64,000 nucleotides of DNA from Actinomycetes bacterium (GTDB taxonomy: Bacteria > Actinomycetota > Thermoleophilia > Solirubrobacterales > 70-9), in contig JAEZIQ010000105.1 of assembly GCA_023436605.1 (NCBI GenBank), positions 3,473 to 67,472 on the forward strand, written 5' to 3'. Shown here in pieces: positions 16,855 to 24,999 of this stretch. The notes beneath the pieces are model-generated. The model searched no databases, had not been told where the DNA came from, and saw only the letters and a list, made by a program, of their open reading frames with translations. Position 1 is the stretch's first letter, and each line of letters starts with the position of its first letter. The position numbers were made by a program, and so were the translations under genes.

Positions 16855-17511
16855 TCAGAGAAAATGGATGATGCCGTGTCCCAGGAGGATGAGGCCGAGG
16901 GCGAGCACCAGCGCGCGGACCAGCTGCCGGCCTCTGCTCTGGATCAGTCTCTGTACAGCGTCCAGGAATCGCGTGGCCGGACCGGGGGCCAGGCCGGTCA
17001 AAGCGAGCGGCAGCCACGCCGGTGTCGCGACTATGGCAACGAGCACCAGAATGATCGTTTCGCGCTCCGGAAAGCTCGTTTCGCTTGCGGCAATGATCTT
17101 CGAAGCCGGAACGACAAGGGCGAGAGAAGTGAAGTTTGTTGCCATCGAAAACGCACCGAAGGCGTACGCGCCCTTCGTTTCGAACCTGGTCGCTGAAGAT
17201 TTCCCGTGATTGGTTCGGGGCCGTTTCGCCGACCTTCTGAGGAGTGGATAGGCCACGAAAACCAGTGCGGCGCCGAGCGCGATGTCGAGTCGGGCGCTTA
17301 GCTTGGGTTCCTGCGGCAGCGAAATGGCTCGGCCGAAGAAGACGAGCAGAGCGACAAAAATCAGCAGGGCCAGTGCTGCAGCGATCGCGTAGCGGCGACT
17401 GGCAGGCCGGCCACCGGAACTTGTCAGCAGCAGAGTCTGCTCGGTCAGCATCATCGGACTGATCGCGGCCGCGAGGGCAAACGGAAGGATCGCCAGAAGA
17501 ACACCGATCAT
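16855..17511 (-). CDS. GAP family (Sap/SfLAP-like) membrane protein
   Basis: A 218-residue integral membrane protein with six hydrophobic segments, starting LLAILPFALAAAISPMMLTE and ending LVLALGLILLGHGIIHFL. This resembles the GAP family, which includes the mycobacterial Sap protein linked to export of peptidoglycolipids or sulfolipids. ATG 17511 is chosen because TAGTCT (17520-17525, minus strand) lies eight bases before it and because the first membrane helix then starts at once. An in-frame start at 17604 would add 31 polar residues. The transported substrate cannot be read from sequence. Confidence 0.75.
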   Translation of the reverse strand: MIGVLLAILPFALAAAISPMMLTEQTLLLTSSGGRPASRRYAIAAALALLIFVALLVFFGRAISLPQEPKLSARLDIALGAALVFVAYPLLRRSAKRPRTNHGKSSATRFETKGAYAFGAFSMATNFTSLALVVPASKIIAASETSFPERETIILVLVAIVATPAWLPLALTGLAPGPATRFLDAVQRLIQSRGRQLVRALVLALGLILLGHGIIHFL

Positions 17512-17519
17512 CCCGGGGC

Positions 17520-17525
17520 AGACTA
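17520..17525 (-). promoter_or_regulatory. -10 box TAGTCT for leaderless gene 16855-17511
   Basis: TAGTCT on the minus strand is followed by eight bases and ATG 17511, with no ribosome-binding site. Confidence 0.5.
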
Positions 17526-17690
17526 GCCAAACGACGCGAGCAGTTCCGGACTCGCTCGTTCCGGTGTTTGAGACGCGTTCCTGGGGGAACCCCCGGTTCT
17601 GCACGTCGCACCAGGAACTGGACGCTCGGTATCTCAGCGACCACCAGATCCTTCAAATAGCGATCGGCGACTAGGACCTTAGGAGGCCCC

Positions 17691-19982
17691 ATGGATTCTC
17701 TTCCTTTGAGCGTGCTGTTGGTCGAAGGTGACATCGACCCGGAAAGCTCCAGCGGCAATGCCCTCACCCGCGTCGAGAAGTCGCTTGAGGATCTCCAGGT
17801 CCGGGTGAAGTTCACGTCGAGCCCGGCTGATGCCGGCCAGTGGGTCGGCGCCGACACCTCGCTTGGCGCGGTGATCGCAAGTGCCGCGGATCCGGAAGGC
17901 TCCACCACCAAAGCTTCGATCAAGCAGGCCGCTGAGCTGATCGATGAGATTCGCGACAAGAACCTGAAGTTGCCGGTGTTCCTGATGTCGGGACGACGCG
18001 GCCCCGAGGACCTGCCGACCAGCGTCCTGCGTGAGGTCACCCAGTTCGTCTACTTGCTGGACGACACGCCGGACTGGATCGCCGGCCGCATCCGTGACGC
18101 CGCCCTGCGGTACCGGAAGGAAATCCTTCCACCGATGTTCGAAGCGCTGACCCGTTTTGCCCAGACCCACGAGTACTCGTGGCACACCCCGGGGCATGAG
18201 GGCGGCGCGGCCTTTCTGAAGTCGCCGGTGGGTCGGGTCTTCTGGACCTTCTTCGGCGAGCAGACCTTCCGCTCCGATCTGTCGATCTCGGTGGGAGAGC
18301 TCGGTTCGTTGCTGGATCACTCGGGGCCCATCGGTGAGGCCGAGCGGCGAGCCGCCGAAATCTTCGGTGCCGACATGACCTTTTTCGTCACCAACGGCAC
18401 CTCGACCTCGAACCGGGTGCTTCACCAGGCATCGGTCACCGCCGGGGACGTGATGTTGCTGGACCGGAACGCCCACAAGTCGATGGAGCAGGCGTCGACG
18501 ATCACGCACGGCGTTCCCGTCTACATGATCCCGACGCGGAATCACCTCGGGATCATCGGGCCGGTTCCGCCTTCCGAGATGAACAAACGGGCGGTGAATC
18601 GGAAGTTGAAGGATTCACCGCTGGTGGAGGAGGGCGAGGGGGGAGAGCCGGTGATCGCGATGGTCACCAACTCCACCTACGACGGTCTGCTCTACCACGT
18701 CCCGACCGTCGAGACCACGCTCGGCACGCACGTCGATCGCCTCCACTTCGATGAGGCCTGGTACGGCTACGCGGCGTTCAACCCGATCTACGAAGAGCGC
18801 CACGCGATGCATCAGGCGAAACGAAAGCAGGATGCGCCGACCACTTTCGCCACGCAATCCACGCACAAGCTGCTCGCGGCCCTTTCCCAGGCCTCGTATG
18901 TCCACATTCGAAATGGCAGGAACCCGGTCGATCACGACCAGTTCAACGAGGCGTTCATGATGCACGCTTCGACCTCGCCGCTTTACGCGATCATCGCATC
19001 GAACGATGTCGCCGCCGGGATGATGGCCGGACGCGGAGGACACCTGCTCACCCGGGACTCGATCACCGAGGCGGTGGCTTTTCGCCGCACCCTTTCGCGG
19101 GTTGCGAGCGAGGCGGGATCCGGGGACTGGGCGATCCGCCCCTGGCAACCGGAGTCGGTGACCGGTCCGAGGGGAGGGCGGAAGCGGTTCGAGGACGCAC
19201 CCGAGGATCACCTGATCAACTCACCCGATCCCTGGTTGCTTCGCGAGAAGGATTCCTGGCACGGCTTCGAAGGTCTCCCGGACGAGTACGCGATGCTCGA
19301 TCCGATCAAGGTCACGACGGTTACGCCAGGAGTCGCCCAGAACGGGTCGCTCGAGGATTTCGGCGTTCCCGCAGCGTTGCTCACCGCCTACCTCGACCAG
19401 CAGGAATCGATCGTGGTGGAAAAGACCCAGGACTACTCGATTCTTTTCCTGTTTTCGATCGGCGTCACCCGCGGCAAATGGGGCTCGCTTCTGGCGACGA
19501 TGATGGCCTTCAAGCGCGATGTCGATGCCAACGTTCCGCTCGAACGGGCCCTGCCCGGGACGGTGGCCGGGGCCCCGAGGCGCTACGCAGGCATGGGCCT
19601 TCGCGATCTCGCCGAGGAGATGCATGGCACCATCCGCGACAACCGACAGCTTGACCTCCTTCAGGACGCTTTTGGCAGCCAGCCCGTGCCCGAAATGATT
19701 CCGGCAGAGGCCTACGCCCACGTGGTGCGGGGAACCATCGACCCGGTTCAGATCGATGACCTGGAGGGCCGCACGGTAGCGGTCGGCCTGGTGCCGTACC
19801 CGCCGGGCATCCCGCTGATGATGCCCGGGGAGAATTCGGGTCCGACCGACGGTCCCTTCGTGGCCTACCTGCGGGCACTCCAGGATTTCGATCGAAAATT
19901 TCCTGGATTCGAGCACGATATCCACGGCATCGACCACATCGACGGTGCCTACGTGACCCGTTGCGTGAGGGACCAGAAATAA
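17691..19982 (+). CDS. Inducible Orn/Lys/Arg decarboxylase (PLP enzyme)
   Basis: A 763-residue fold-type I PLP decarboxylase, the usual length for inducible acid-stress arginine/lysine/ornithine decarboxylases. Residues 1-150 form the receiver-like wing domain. The core contains HTPGHEGGAAF, the PLP phosphate region FVTNGTSTSNRV, DRNAHKS, LHFDEAWYGYAAF and the Schiff-base lysine K393 in STHKLLAALSQAS. A C-terminal domain ends at about residue 760. It consumes a proton while making an amine. The ATG has TAGGAGG six bases upstream. The APC antiporter gene starts 40 bases downstream, suggesting a decarboxylase/antiporter acid-resistance pair. Arginine is my first guess for the substrate but is not proven. 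Confidence 0.9.
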   Translation: MDSLPLSVLLVEGDIDPESSSGNALTRVEKSLEDLQVRVKFTSSPADAGQWVGADTSLGAVIASAADPEGSTTKASIKQAAELIDEIRDKNLKLPVFLMSGRRGPEDLPTSVLREVTQFVYLLDDTPDWIAGRIRDAALRYRKEILPPMFEALTRFAQTHEYSWHTPGHEGGAAFLKSPVGRVFWTFFGEQTFRSDLSISVGELGSLLDHSGPIGEAERRAAEIFGADMTFFVTNGTSTSNRVLHQASVTAGDVMLLDRNAHKSMEQASTITHGVPVYMIPTRNHLGIIGPVPPSEMNKRAVNRKLKDSPLVEEGEGGEPVIAMVTNSTYDGLLYHVPTVETTLGTHVDRLHFDEAWYGYAAFNPIYEERHAMHQAKRKQDAPTTFATQSTHKLLAALSQASYVHIRNGRNPVDHDQFNEAFMMHASTSPLYAIIASNDVAAGMMAGRGGHLLTRDSITEAVAFRRTLSRVASEAGSGDWAIRPWQPESVTGPRGGRKRFEDAPEDHLINSPDPWLLREKDSWHGFEGLPDEYAMLDPIKVTTVTPGVAQNGSLEDFGVPAALLTAYLDQQESIVVEKTQDYSILFLFSIGVTRGKWGSLLATMMAFKRDVDANVPLERALPGTVAGAPRRYAGMGLRDLAEEMHGTIRDNRQLDLLQDAFGSQPVPEMIPAEAYAHVVRGTIDPVQIDDLEGRTVAVGLVPYPPGIPLMMPGENSGPTDGPFVAYLRALQDFDRKFPGFEHDIHGIDHIDGAYVTRCVRDQK

Positions 19983-20022
19983 TGCGCGGCGCGGGTCGGA
20001 GCGCGGTTTTCGGGGGTGCGGC

Positions 20023-21510
20023 GTGAAGGCGAAGCTAGCCGGGGCGGCGACTCTGGGCGTTTTCGCGCTGGCGATGATCGAGGTGAACGCGGTCCTCACC
20101 GTCCGCAACCTTCCCTCGATGGCCGAACTCGGCTGGAACAGCATCGGCTGGTACTTCCTCGGGCTGCTCCTGTTCTTCCTGCCGCTTTCCCTGGTGGCGG
20201 CCGAACTCGCGACCGGGTGGCCGAAGGGGGGAGGGGTGTATGCCTGGGTTCGCGAAGCGTTCGGCGAGCAGCGCGGGTTCATCAGCATCTGGGCGGACTG
20301 GGCCGAGAACCTGGTCTGGTTCCCGACGGTCCTCTCGTTCATGGCGGCGACCCTGGCCTACGCCTTCTCTCCGGACCTGGCTTCGAACAAGCTCTACATG
20401 GCCGTCGTCATCCTCGGTGTGTTCTGGCTGGTCACCCTGCTCAACTTTTACGGGGACAAGTACCAGGGGCCGATCAGCAAGGTGGGTGCGATCGCCGGAG
20501 TTCTCCTCCCGGTCGGCGTACTTTTCCTGCTCTTCTTCATCCAGGTTCTCAAGGGCGCACCATCGGCGATCGAGTACCACGGCGTGCTGCCCGACATCAA
20601 GGCGTCGACGATCCCCTTCGTAGCCACGATCGTGCTCACCTTCGCCGGCATGGAGATGGCCGGTTTCCACGCCCTGGAGACCAGGAACCCGGGGCGCGAC
20701 TATCCCAAGGCGATTCTGATCGCGGCCTTGCTCATCTTCTTCTTCTCCGTCGGGGGAACTATCGCGGTCGCGTACACGGTGCCGTCCCATGAACTCTCGC
20801 TGGCTTCCGGAGTGATCCAGGCGGTGAAAGTGATGCTCTCCCAGGTGGGGGCGAGTTGGCTGACCGCGCCGCTGGCCCTTCTGCTCGCGCTGGGGGCGCT
20901 CGCCCAGCTCAGCACCTACCTGATCGGTCCGGCCAAAGCGATCGGCGTGGCGGCTGCGCAGGGTGACCTGCCACCTTCTTGGCGCACCCACAACAGCTTC
21001 GGCTCGCCGGTCCGTGTGTTGCTCTACCAGGCGGCGATCACGACCGTGTTCGCGATGGCATTCATCCTGCTTCCATCGGTGAATTCCGCCTACTGGGTGC
21101 TCTCGGCGCTGACTTCCCAGGGGCTGATCGTCATGTACCTGCTGATGTTCGCGGCGGTGTTGAAGCTTCGCTACACCCAGCCGGATACTCCACGAGCATT
21201 CGTGGTTCCCGGCGGGATGGCCGGCATCTGGATCGTCGCCGGCGTCGCTCTGGTGTCGCTGGTGTTCTGCTTTGTGGTCGGTTTGTTCCCGGCTCAGGCG
21301 ATCGGCATCTCGAAGCTCGCCTACATCGCCGGCATGCTGGTCTCTTCGCTCTTCTTCTCGGTCGGTGTCCCGATGCTGTTCTACAAGTTTCGGAAGAAGG
21401 ATTGGCGCGCCCCGAACGCCCAGGAGTACATCGACGGGGTGGCCGACGACGGGGGCGGAGGTTCCGACCGCAGACCCCCGGCGACAGCGACGGACGGAGG
21501 TGCCACATGA
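20023..21510 (+). CDS. APC superfamily amino-acid antiporter/permease
   Basis: A 495-residue membrane transporter with about 12 helices. The first helix region contains MIEVNAVLTVRNLPSMAELG and the second ELATGWPKGGGVYAWVREAF, which is the glutamate:GABA antiporter (GadC-like) and AdiC-type signature of the APC superfamily. It probably exchanges the amine product of the upstream decarboxylase for fresh amino acid. The C-terminal tail after KKDWRAPNAQEYIDG is polar and glycine-rich. The GTG start is preceded by CGGGGGTG. The stop codon overlaps the start of the lipoprotein gene by four bases. Confidence 0.9.
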   Translation: MKAKLAGAATLGVFALAMIEVNAVLTVRNLPSMAELGWNSIGWYFLGLLLFFLPLSLVAAELATGWPKGGGVYAWVREAFGEQRGFISIWADWAENLVWFPTVLSFMAATLAYAFSPDLASNKLYMAVVILGVFWLVTLLNFYGDKYQGPISKVGAIAGVLLPVGVLFLLFFIQVLKGAPSAIEYHGVLPDIKASTIPFVATIVLTFAGMEMAGFHALETRNPGRDYPKAILIAALLIFFFSVGGTIAVAYTVPSHELSLASGVIQAVKVMLSQVGASWLTAPLALLLALGALAQLSTYLIGPAKAIGVAAAQGDLPPSWRTHNSFGSPVRVLLYQAAITTVFAMAFILLPSVNSAYWVLSALTSQGLIVMYLLMFAAVLKLRYTQPDTPRAFVVPGGMAGIWIVAGVALVSLVFCFVVGLFPAQAIGISKLAYIAGMLVSSLFFSVGVPMLFYKFRKKDWRAPNAQEYIDGVADDGGGGSDRRPPATATDGGAT

Positions 21511-21965
21511 TCTCGATACGAACCGCTGCGGTTTCGGCGACGGTCGCGGTCTCGCTGAGCTTGATCTTGGCGGCGTGCGGAACATCCGATTTCGACAACT
21601 CCGAGGCCGGCCAGCCCGTCACCAAGGCGATCGACGCGGCCGGTCTGAAGGTGTGCGGTGAGGAGAGCTACGAGCCCGATCTTCCGGGCGCCGGCGAGGG
21701 CAAGTGGTACGCGGTCTCGGCCGATTGCTCGGAAAACGACGCCGAGGACCCGGACATCGTGGTCACTCAGGTTCCGTATGACTCTCAGAGTGATCGCGAC
21801 TACGCCTACCAGGCACTGCTTCACCGGATGAGGCGGATCCCGGGCAACCTGGCTGTTTTCACCGCCGGGGACACGGTGATCGGGATCCTCAGAGTGGAGG
21901 ACCGGGGAGCCGCCGGCGATCTGATCGAGAAGCTGGAAGACGCAGGAGCGGCCCGAGGCATCTAG
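21507..21965 (+). CDS. Small lipoprotein coupled to amino-acid antiporter
   Basis: A 152-residue predicted lipoprotein. The signal peptide ends in the lipobox LAAC at residues about 21-24, after AVSATVAVSLSLI. The mature part is acidic with two further cysteines (LKVCGEES and SADCSEND), followed by a small alpha/beta domain. I do not recognise the family. The ATG overlaps the antiporter stop codon (ATGA), so translation is coupled and the protein probably works with the decarboxylase/antiporter pair at the outer face of the membrane. Confidence 0.75.
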   Translation: MISIRTAAVSATVAVSLSLILAACGTSDFDNSEAGQPVTKAIDAAGLKVCGEESYEPDLPGAGEGKWYAVSADCSENDAEDPDIVVTQVPYDSQSDRDYAYQALLHRMRRIPGNLAVFTAGDTVIGILRVEDRGAAGDLIEKLEDAGAARGI

Positions 21966-22408
21966 GACCTTCGATTCGCGGGTTGGATAACGGTTCATCC
22001 ACTTATGTCAACCCAGCAGACTTCGCCCGGACAGGCCTGACGGACGAAGTCAGGGCCGATTCCGGCCCAACTCTGGCGACGGTGGCCAGCAATGGAGCAG
22101 TGCGGGCAGCCATAGTGCCTCAGGTTGGGTCCGCCCACGATCTAACAGAGTGACGGCGACGGTAGAAGCTCCGCGTCACAGCAGTCCAGTCCAGAAGACA
22201 AATAAGTCAGTTCAAGATAACGGAGGGGCTTGGCCAATGATCGAACTGAAAAAGGGGCTGTGCGCCGTCACGAGGAGGAGCGTCTTCGAACCCGCTCTCA
22301 CTTGCGTGAGTCCCAACAAACACACCTGGGACCGTACCTCGGGGCGAATCCATGAGTTGACATAAGACACATTATCGAGCATAGAGGAGAGTGCGCCACC
22401 GGCGGTGT
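21966..22408. other. Gene-poor stretch of about 440 bases
   Basis: No convincing gene is seen. The stretch contains TGGAT-N8-ATCCA at 21984-22001. A longer hairpin, CCTGAC-N7-GTCAGG, lies at 22036-22054 and extends outward with a one-base bulge. Either could terminate the upstream operon. The second half is less GC-rich than the neighbours and leads into the VapBC pair, so it may be a remnant of inserted DNA. Confidence 0.5.
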
Positions 22409-22414
22409 TACACT
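22409..22414 (+). promoter_or_regulatory. -10 box TACACT for leaderless vapB
   Basis: TACACT, preceded by TGT as in an extended -10, lies six bases before GTG 22421. TTGACA at 22357-22362 is too far upstream to pair with it. Confidence 0.5.
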
Positions 22415-22420
22415 GGATTT

Positions 22421-22735
22421 GTGCCGACCAAGCTCAGGAGAATCGCGGTAACCGTGGATCCCAGCCTTGCTGCCGCCCTTCAGAAAGCTCGTGAGGAACT
22501 ACCCGGAAAGAGCGACGCGGCTCTCGTCAAGGAGCTCGCCCTACGTGGCTCACGAGCCGGAGCCGAAGGTCCGGGAAACCTCGCTTTGGAGCGGATCCTC
22601 GCGCGGCCCGGCGTTCGACTGCCTTCGAGAAAGCTCGAGACTGTCTTGCCGAAGCTGAGCGAAAGCCAGAGATTCGACTCTGAGACCATTGACCGCATTC
22701 TTGAAGATGAACGGGCCGACCGGGAAATCCTTTGA
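22421..22735 (+). CDS. vapB: VapB-like antitoxin
   Basis: A 104-residue protein whose N-terminal part (PTKLRRIAVTVDPSLAAALQ) looks like a ribbon-helix-helix DNA-binding strand and helix. A charged C-terminal tail (SQRFDSETIDRILEDERADR) could wrap around the toxin. It would neutralise the downstream PIN-domain toxin and repress the operon. GTG 22421 is chosen from the -10 box six bases upstream; a GTG at 22391 would add ten residues. The stop overlaps the toxin start by four bases, the usual arrangement of a toxin-antitoxin pair. Confidence 0.75.
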   Translation: MPTKLRRIAVTVDPSLAAALQKAREELPGKSDAALVKELALRGSRAGAEGPGNLALERILARPGVRLPSRKLETVLPKLSESQRFDSETIDRILEDERADREIL

Positions 22736-23130
22736 ACCCACCGGTTTACCTCGATACCTCTGGTCTGGCAAAGCTCTTCCTGCATGAATCCGAGGGTCCC
22801 GCGCTCCGGGCGTTCCTGGAACAGCGAGAAATCACGCTGGTCTCGAGCGAACTCGCCGAAGTCGAGTTGATCCGAACAGTTGCCCGGGCCGATGAAGGAC
22901 TCATCCCGGCTGCCAGAAGGCTGTTGGAAAGCTTGATCCTCTTGCCCATTACCGGTTCGGTAAGAGAGGCCGCTGGAGAGATCTTCCCTGGCCGCATCAG
23001 AAGCCTGGACGCGATCCATCTATCCACTGCGCTGGAGATCAAAGCCGACCTCGCGGGTCTCCTGACTTATGACAACCGGATGGCAGAACTGGCGAACGAA
23101 AGCGGCATCGAAATCCTTCGACCGGCATAG
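22732..23130 (+). CDS. vapC: PIN-domain toxin VapC
   Basis: A 132-residue PIN-domain ribonuclease. The acidic catalytic positions are visible: YLDTSGLAKLF (first Asp), a glutamate in the block SSELAEVELIRTVAR, LDAIHLSTALE (third) and LLTYDNRMAELA (fourth). Such toxins cleave tRNA or rRNA when freed from the antitoxin. The start codon is TTG 22732, overlapping the antitoxin stop, so translation is coupled. Length and domain are complete and the protein looks functional. Confidence 0.9.
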   Translation: MNPPVYLDTSGLAKLFLHESEGPALRAFLEQREITLVSSELAEVELIRTVARADEGLIPAARRLLESLILLPITGSVREAAGEIFPGRIRSLDAIHLSTALEIKADLAGLLTYDNRMAELANESGIEILRPA

Positions 23131-23133
23131 AAA

Positions 23134-23167
23134 CACACCACGAGCCGACCCGAGACACTCGTTTGTG
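23134..23167 (+). terminator. Possible terminator after vapBC
   Basis: CACA-CC-ACGAG (23134-23144) pairs imperfectly with CTCGT-T-TGTG (23158-23167) just after the vapC stop. No uracil tract follows, so the call is weak. Confidence 0.3.
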
Positions 23168-23243
23168 AATGGCACGTCACTGCGGCTCTTACTTTGAGGT
23201 CAACGGGGCGTCGCGGGTATTCTTGTGAACCTCCCGGCTGTGT

Positions 23244-23360
23244 CTAAACGCCCGGAATGACGATGATTATTGCCGCGACGATGGCCAGCAGCAGGACCAC
23301 CAGCCCGGCAACTATCCAACGACGGCGACGCTCGAGCTTCCCGATTGATCCTTCACTCAT
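23244..23360 (-). CDS. 38-residue single-pass membrane protein
   Basis: A short open frame on the minus strand encodes 38 residues: a basic N-terminus (MSEGSIGKLERRRRW) followed by one unbroken hydrophobic helix (IVAGLVVLLLAIVAAIIIVI) and the end PGV. The ATG is preceded by a very strong GGGAGGAG ribosome-binding site five to eight bases upstream (plus-strand 23366-23373), and a TAG stop follows. It is shorter than usual annotation cut-offs. The topology suggests a small inner-membrane peptide with its N-terminus inside. Function is unknown. It lies between a toxin-antitoxin pair and a secreted protein gene. Confidence 0.7.
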   Translation of the reverse strand: MSEGSIGKLERRRRWIVAGLVVLLLAIVAAIIIVIPGV

Positions 23361-23531
23361 TTGGTCTCCTCCCTTTGATACATGCCTGAAAGCGAAAGCT
23401 CAGGGTGTCAACTTAGCGCAGGATGATACGGCTGTCGGAAACTTCCGGGTGGTAGTCGCCCTGACGGGACCGTAGTTCAAGATCTCGACCGTCAATATCG
23501 GTCCCCTGCCATCGGGGTGGATTCACTCGGT

Positions 23532-23537
23532 TACACT
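23532..23537 (+). promoter_or_regulatory. -10 box TACACT for leaderless gene 23544
   Basis: TACACT followed by six bases and ATG 23544; no ribosome-binding site. It fixes the start at the first residue of the signal peptide. Confidence 0.6.
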
Positions 23538-23543
23538 CGTCAG

Positions 23544-24320
23544 ATGGGAACAAGCCGGAAGTTGACCCGTGTCGCTGCTTTCGTTTTCGCACTAGTTCTC
23601 ACCATCGGCGCATCGACCCAGCCAGCGGCGGCGTCAACCACCGGATTTGACTCGGCAACTGCCGATCTGGCCTGGAGCAAGGGCAAGATCACAGGCAGCG
23701 TGACCTGGGATTCATGCCCGGTTTCCAGCCCGAGCTCATGCAGGTACTGGAAGCCCTATTTAGTGCTTCAGCCAGCGTCGCCCTCAAGCTCGTGTGTCTG
23801 GAAAGACGACTGGACGGTCAATGGCTCTCCCAGCGACGGGTTCTTGTGGGTTGGCGACACCCAGTATTCGCCGGGCACCAAACTGACCTTTGACCTCCGG
23901 GACGCCGATCTGATTTCCGATGTTCAACGACAGCGAGTGTGCCTGGTCGCATTCATCGGGGTCACGGTCATCAGGAATGTCCCTGACCCCTACTGCGAAT
24001 ACGAGAACAGGGTCCTGGAGTTCATGGGAATTTCCCCGTATCACGATTGCATCAAGTCGGAAGGCCTCATGGGTGAAGTGATTGGCCAGGCAGATCTCCG
24101 TCAGGAAACCGCGGTGCCTCCAACGTCCGATCGTATGAGCGTCAAGCAGGCGGTTGCGATCGCAAAACGCAAACTTGCCGACAAGTACGGTCGAAGCTGG
24201 CGGAACGGCAGGTCCAGGAGAGTGACCTGCAAGAAAAAGCCGTCCCTATTCGTATGCAGCGCGAGTTGGAAGTTCAAACGGATGCCAAGGATGGGCTCCG
24301 TGCGGGTGTACAAGCCCTAA
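23544..24320 (+). CDS. Secreted protein of unknown function
   Basis: A 258-residue exported protein. The signal peptide is about residues 1-31 (LTRVAAFVFALVLTIGAST, then QPAAAS). The mature protein has about eight cysteines, for example in WDSCPVSSPSSCRYW and DPYCEYENR, consistent with disulfides outside the cell. The C-terminal 55 residues are basic (KLADKYGRSWRNGRSRR, RVTCKKKPSLFVCSASWKF). I do not recognise the family. ATG 23544 is chosen because a TACACT box lies six bases upstream and the signal peptide then starts correctly; an upstream in-frame start at 23517 would overlap the promoter. Confidence 0.75.
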   Translation: MGTSRKLTRVAAFVFALVLTIGASTQPAAASTTGFDSATADLAWSKGKITGSVTWDSCPVSSPSSCRYWKPYLVLQPASPSSSCVWKDDWTVNGSPSDGFLWVGDTQYSPGTKLTFDLRDADLISDVQRQRVCLVAFIGVTVIRNVPDPYCEYENRVLEFMGISPYHDCIKSEGLMGEVIGQADLRQETAVPPTSDRMSVKQAVAIAKRKLADKYGRSWRNGRSRRVTCKKKPSLFVCSASWKFKRMPRMGSVRVYKP

Positions 24321-24420
24321 GCGCGCCTTTTCAGTCGGCGCGGTCAGAACAAACCTCGGGACCGGCCTGGTGTGCCAGACCGATCCCGGGTTCACCTTCA
24401 GCCTGGGTCAGGAACGGAAC

Positions 24421-24978
24421 TTACTTCGCAGGACCGTAATTCTCGATCTCGACCGTCGAACCGGTGATGATCAGGAGCTTGCCCGACCGTGTCGGTTCAC
24501 CATCGATGAACTTCTGGAACTTGAGGGTCGCGACTTGGCCGTTCGACTCAATTCCGATGACCTTTCCGGCACCCAGACTCTCCAGCCCGGCGTCGGCCAG
24601 GATGTGTTCCATGATCTTGCGCATGGCCTGACCGAAGTAATGCGGTTTGAACGACGGTGTTCGACGCCAATTGCGTTCCCCGTTACAGAGCCTGCCTCCG
24701 TCCCGTTGGTAGACCGCCTGATACCGCTCCCAATCACTGCCCTTGGCACACGATCCCTTGCGGAGCAACAGGTCTCCCTGTGAGATCTCCGCGATTTTCG
24801 GGGTGACCCTCCCCCGCGTCCGTTCCGCGTAACCCGCCTTGACGATGAGCGTGCGAACTTCCTTGGCGGTGATCTTTCCGTCCTTCGCAGCGGGCGCGCT
24901 GACGGCCGATCCCGACGCTCCGAACAATGCGACAGCGGTGATGATCGCTGTCGGCAACCACTTCATGATCGACTTCAT
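24421..24978 (-). CDS. Secreted protein under c-di-AMP riboswitch control
   Basis: A 185-residue exported protein. The signal peptide is about residues 1-28 (MKWLPTAIITAVALFGASGS). The mature N-terminus (KITAKEVRTLIVKAGYAERT) is lysine-rich; two cysteines follow (KGSCAKG and GRLCNGE). The C-terminus consists of beta strands ending VEIENYGPAK. I do not recognise the family. ATG 24978 is chosen because the signal peptide begins there; a longer frame to 25122 would translate the riboswitch. The leader of about 140 bases matches the ydaO/yuaA c-di-AMP riboswitch, which in Streptomyces controls cell-wall remodelling genes such as rpfA. A wall- or osmotic-stress-related role is therefore likely. 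Confidence 0.8.
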   Translation of the reverse strand: MKSIMKWLPTAIITAVALFGASGSAVSAPAAKDGKITAKEVRTLIVKAGYAERTRGRVTPKIAEISQGDLLLRKGSCAKGSDWERYQAVYQRDGGRLCNGERNWRRTPSFKPHYFGQAMRKIMEHILADAGLESLGAGKVIGIESNGQVATLKFQKFIDGEPTRSGKLLIITGSTVEIENYGPAK

Positions 24979-24999
24979 GCATCTCTCTTTCTTTGTGCC

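Noticed and set aside
20035..21585. A 516-codon open frame on the minus strand
   Set aside because: It is antisense to the APC antiporter; the translation is rich in charged residues and lacks any family motif.
22150..22365. A 71-codon open frame on the plus strand in the gene-poor patch
   Set aside because: It has no ribosome-binding site or well-placed -10 box, and its translation has no recognisable domain, helix pattern or family resemblance.
23257..23475. A 72-codon plus-strand frame after vapC
   Set aside because: It is antisense to the 38-residue membrane protein, lacks a start signal, and encodes low-complexity sequence.
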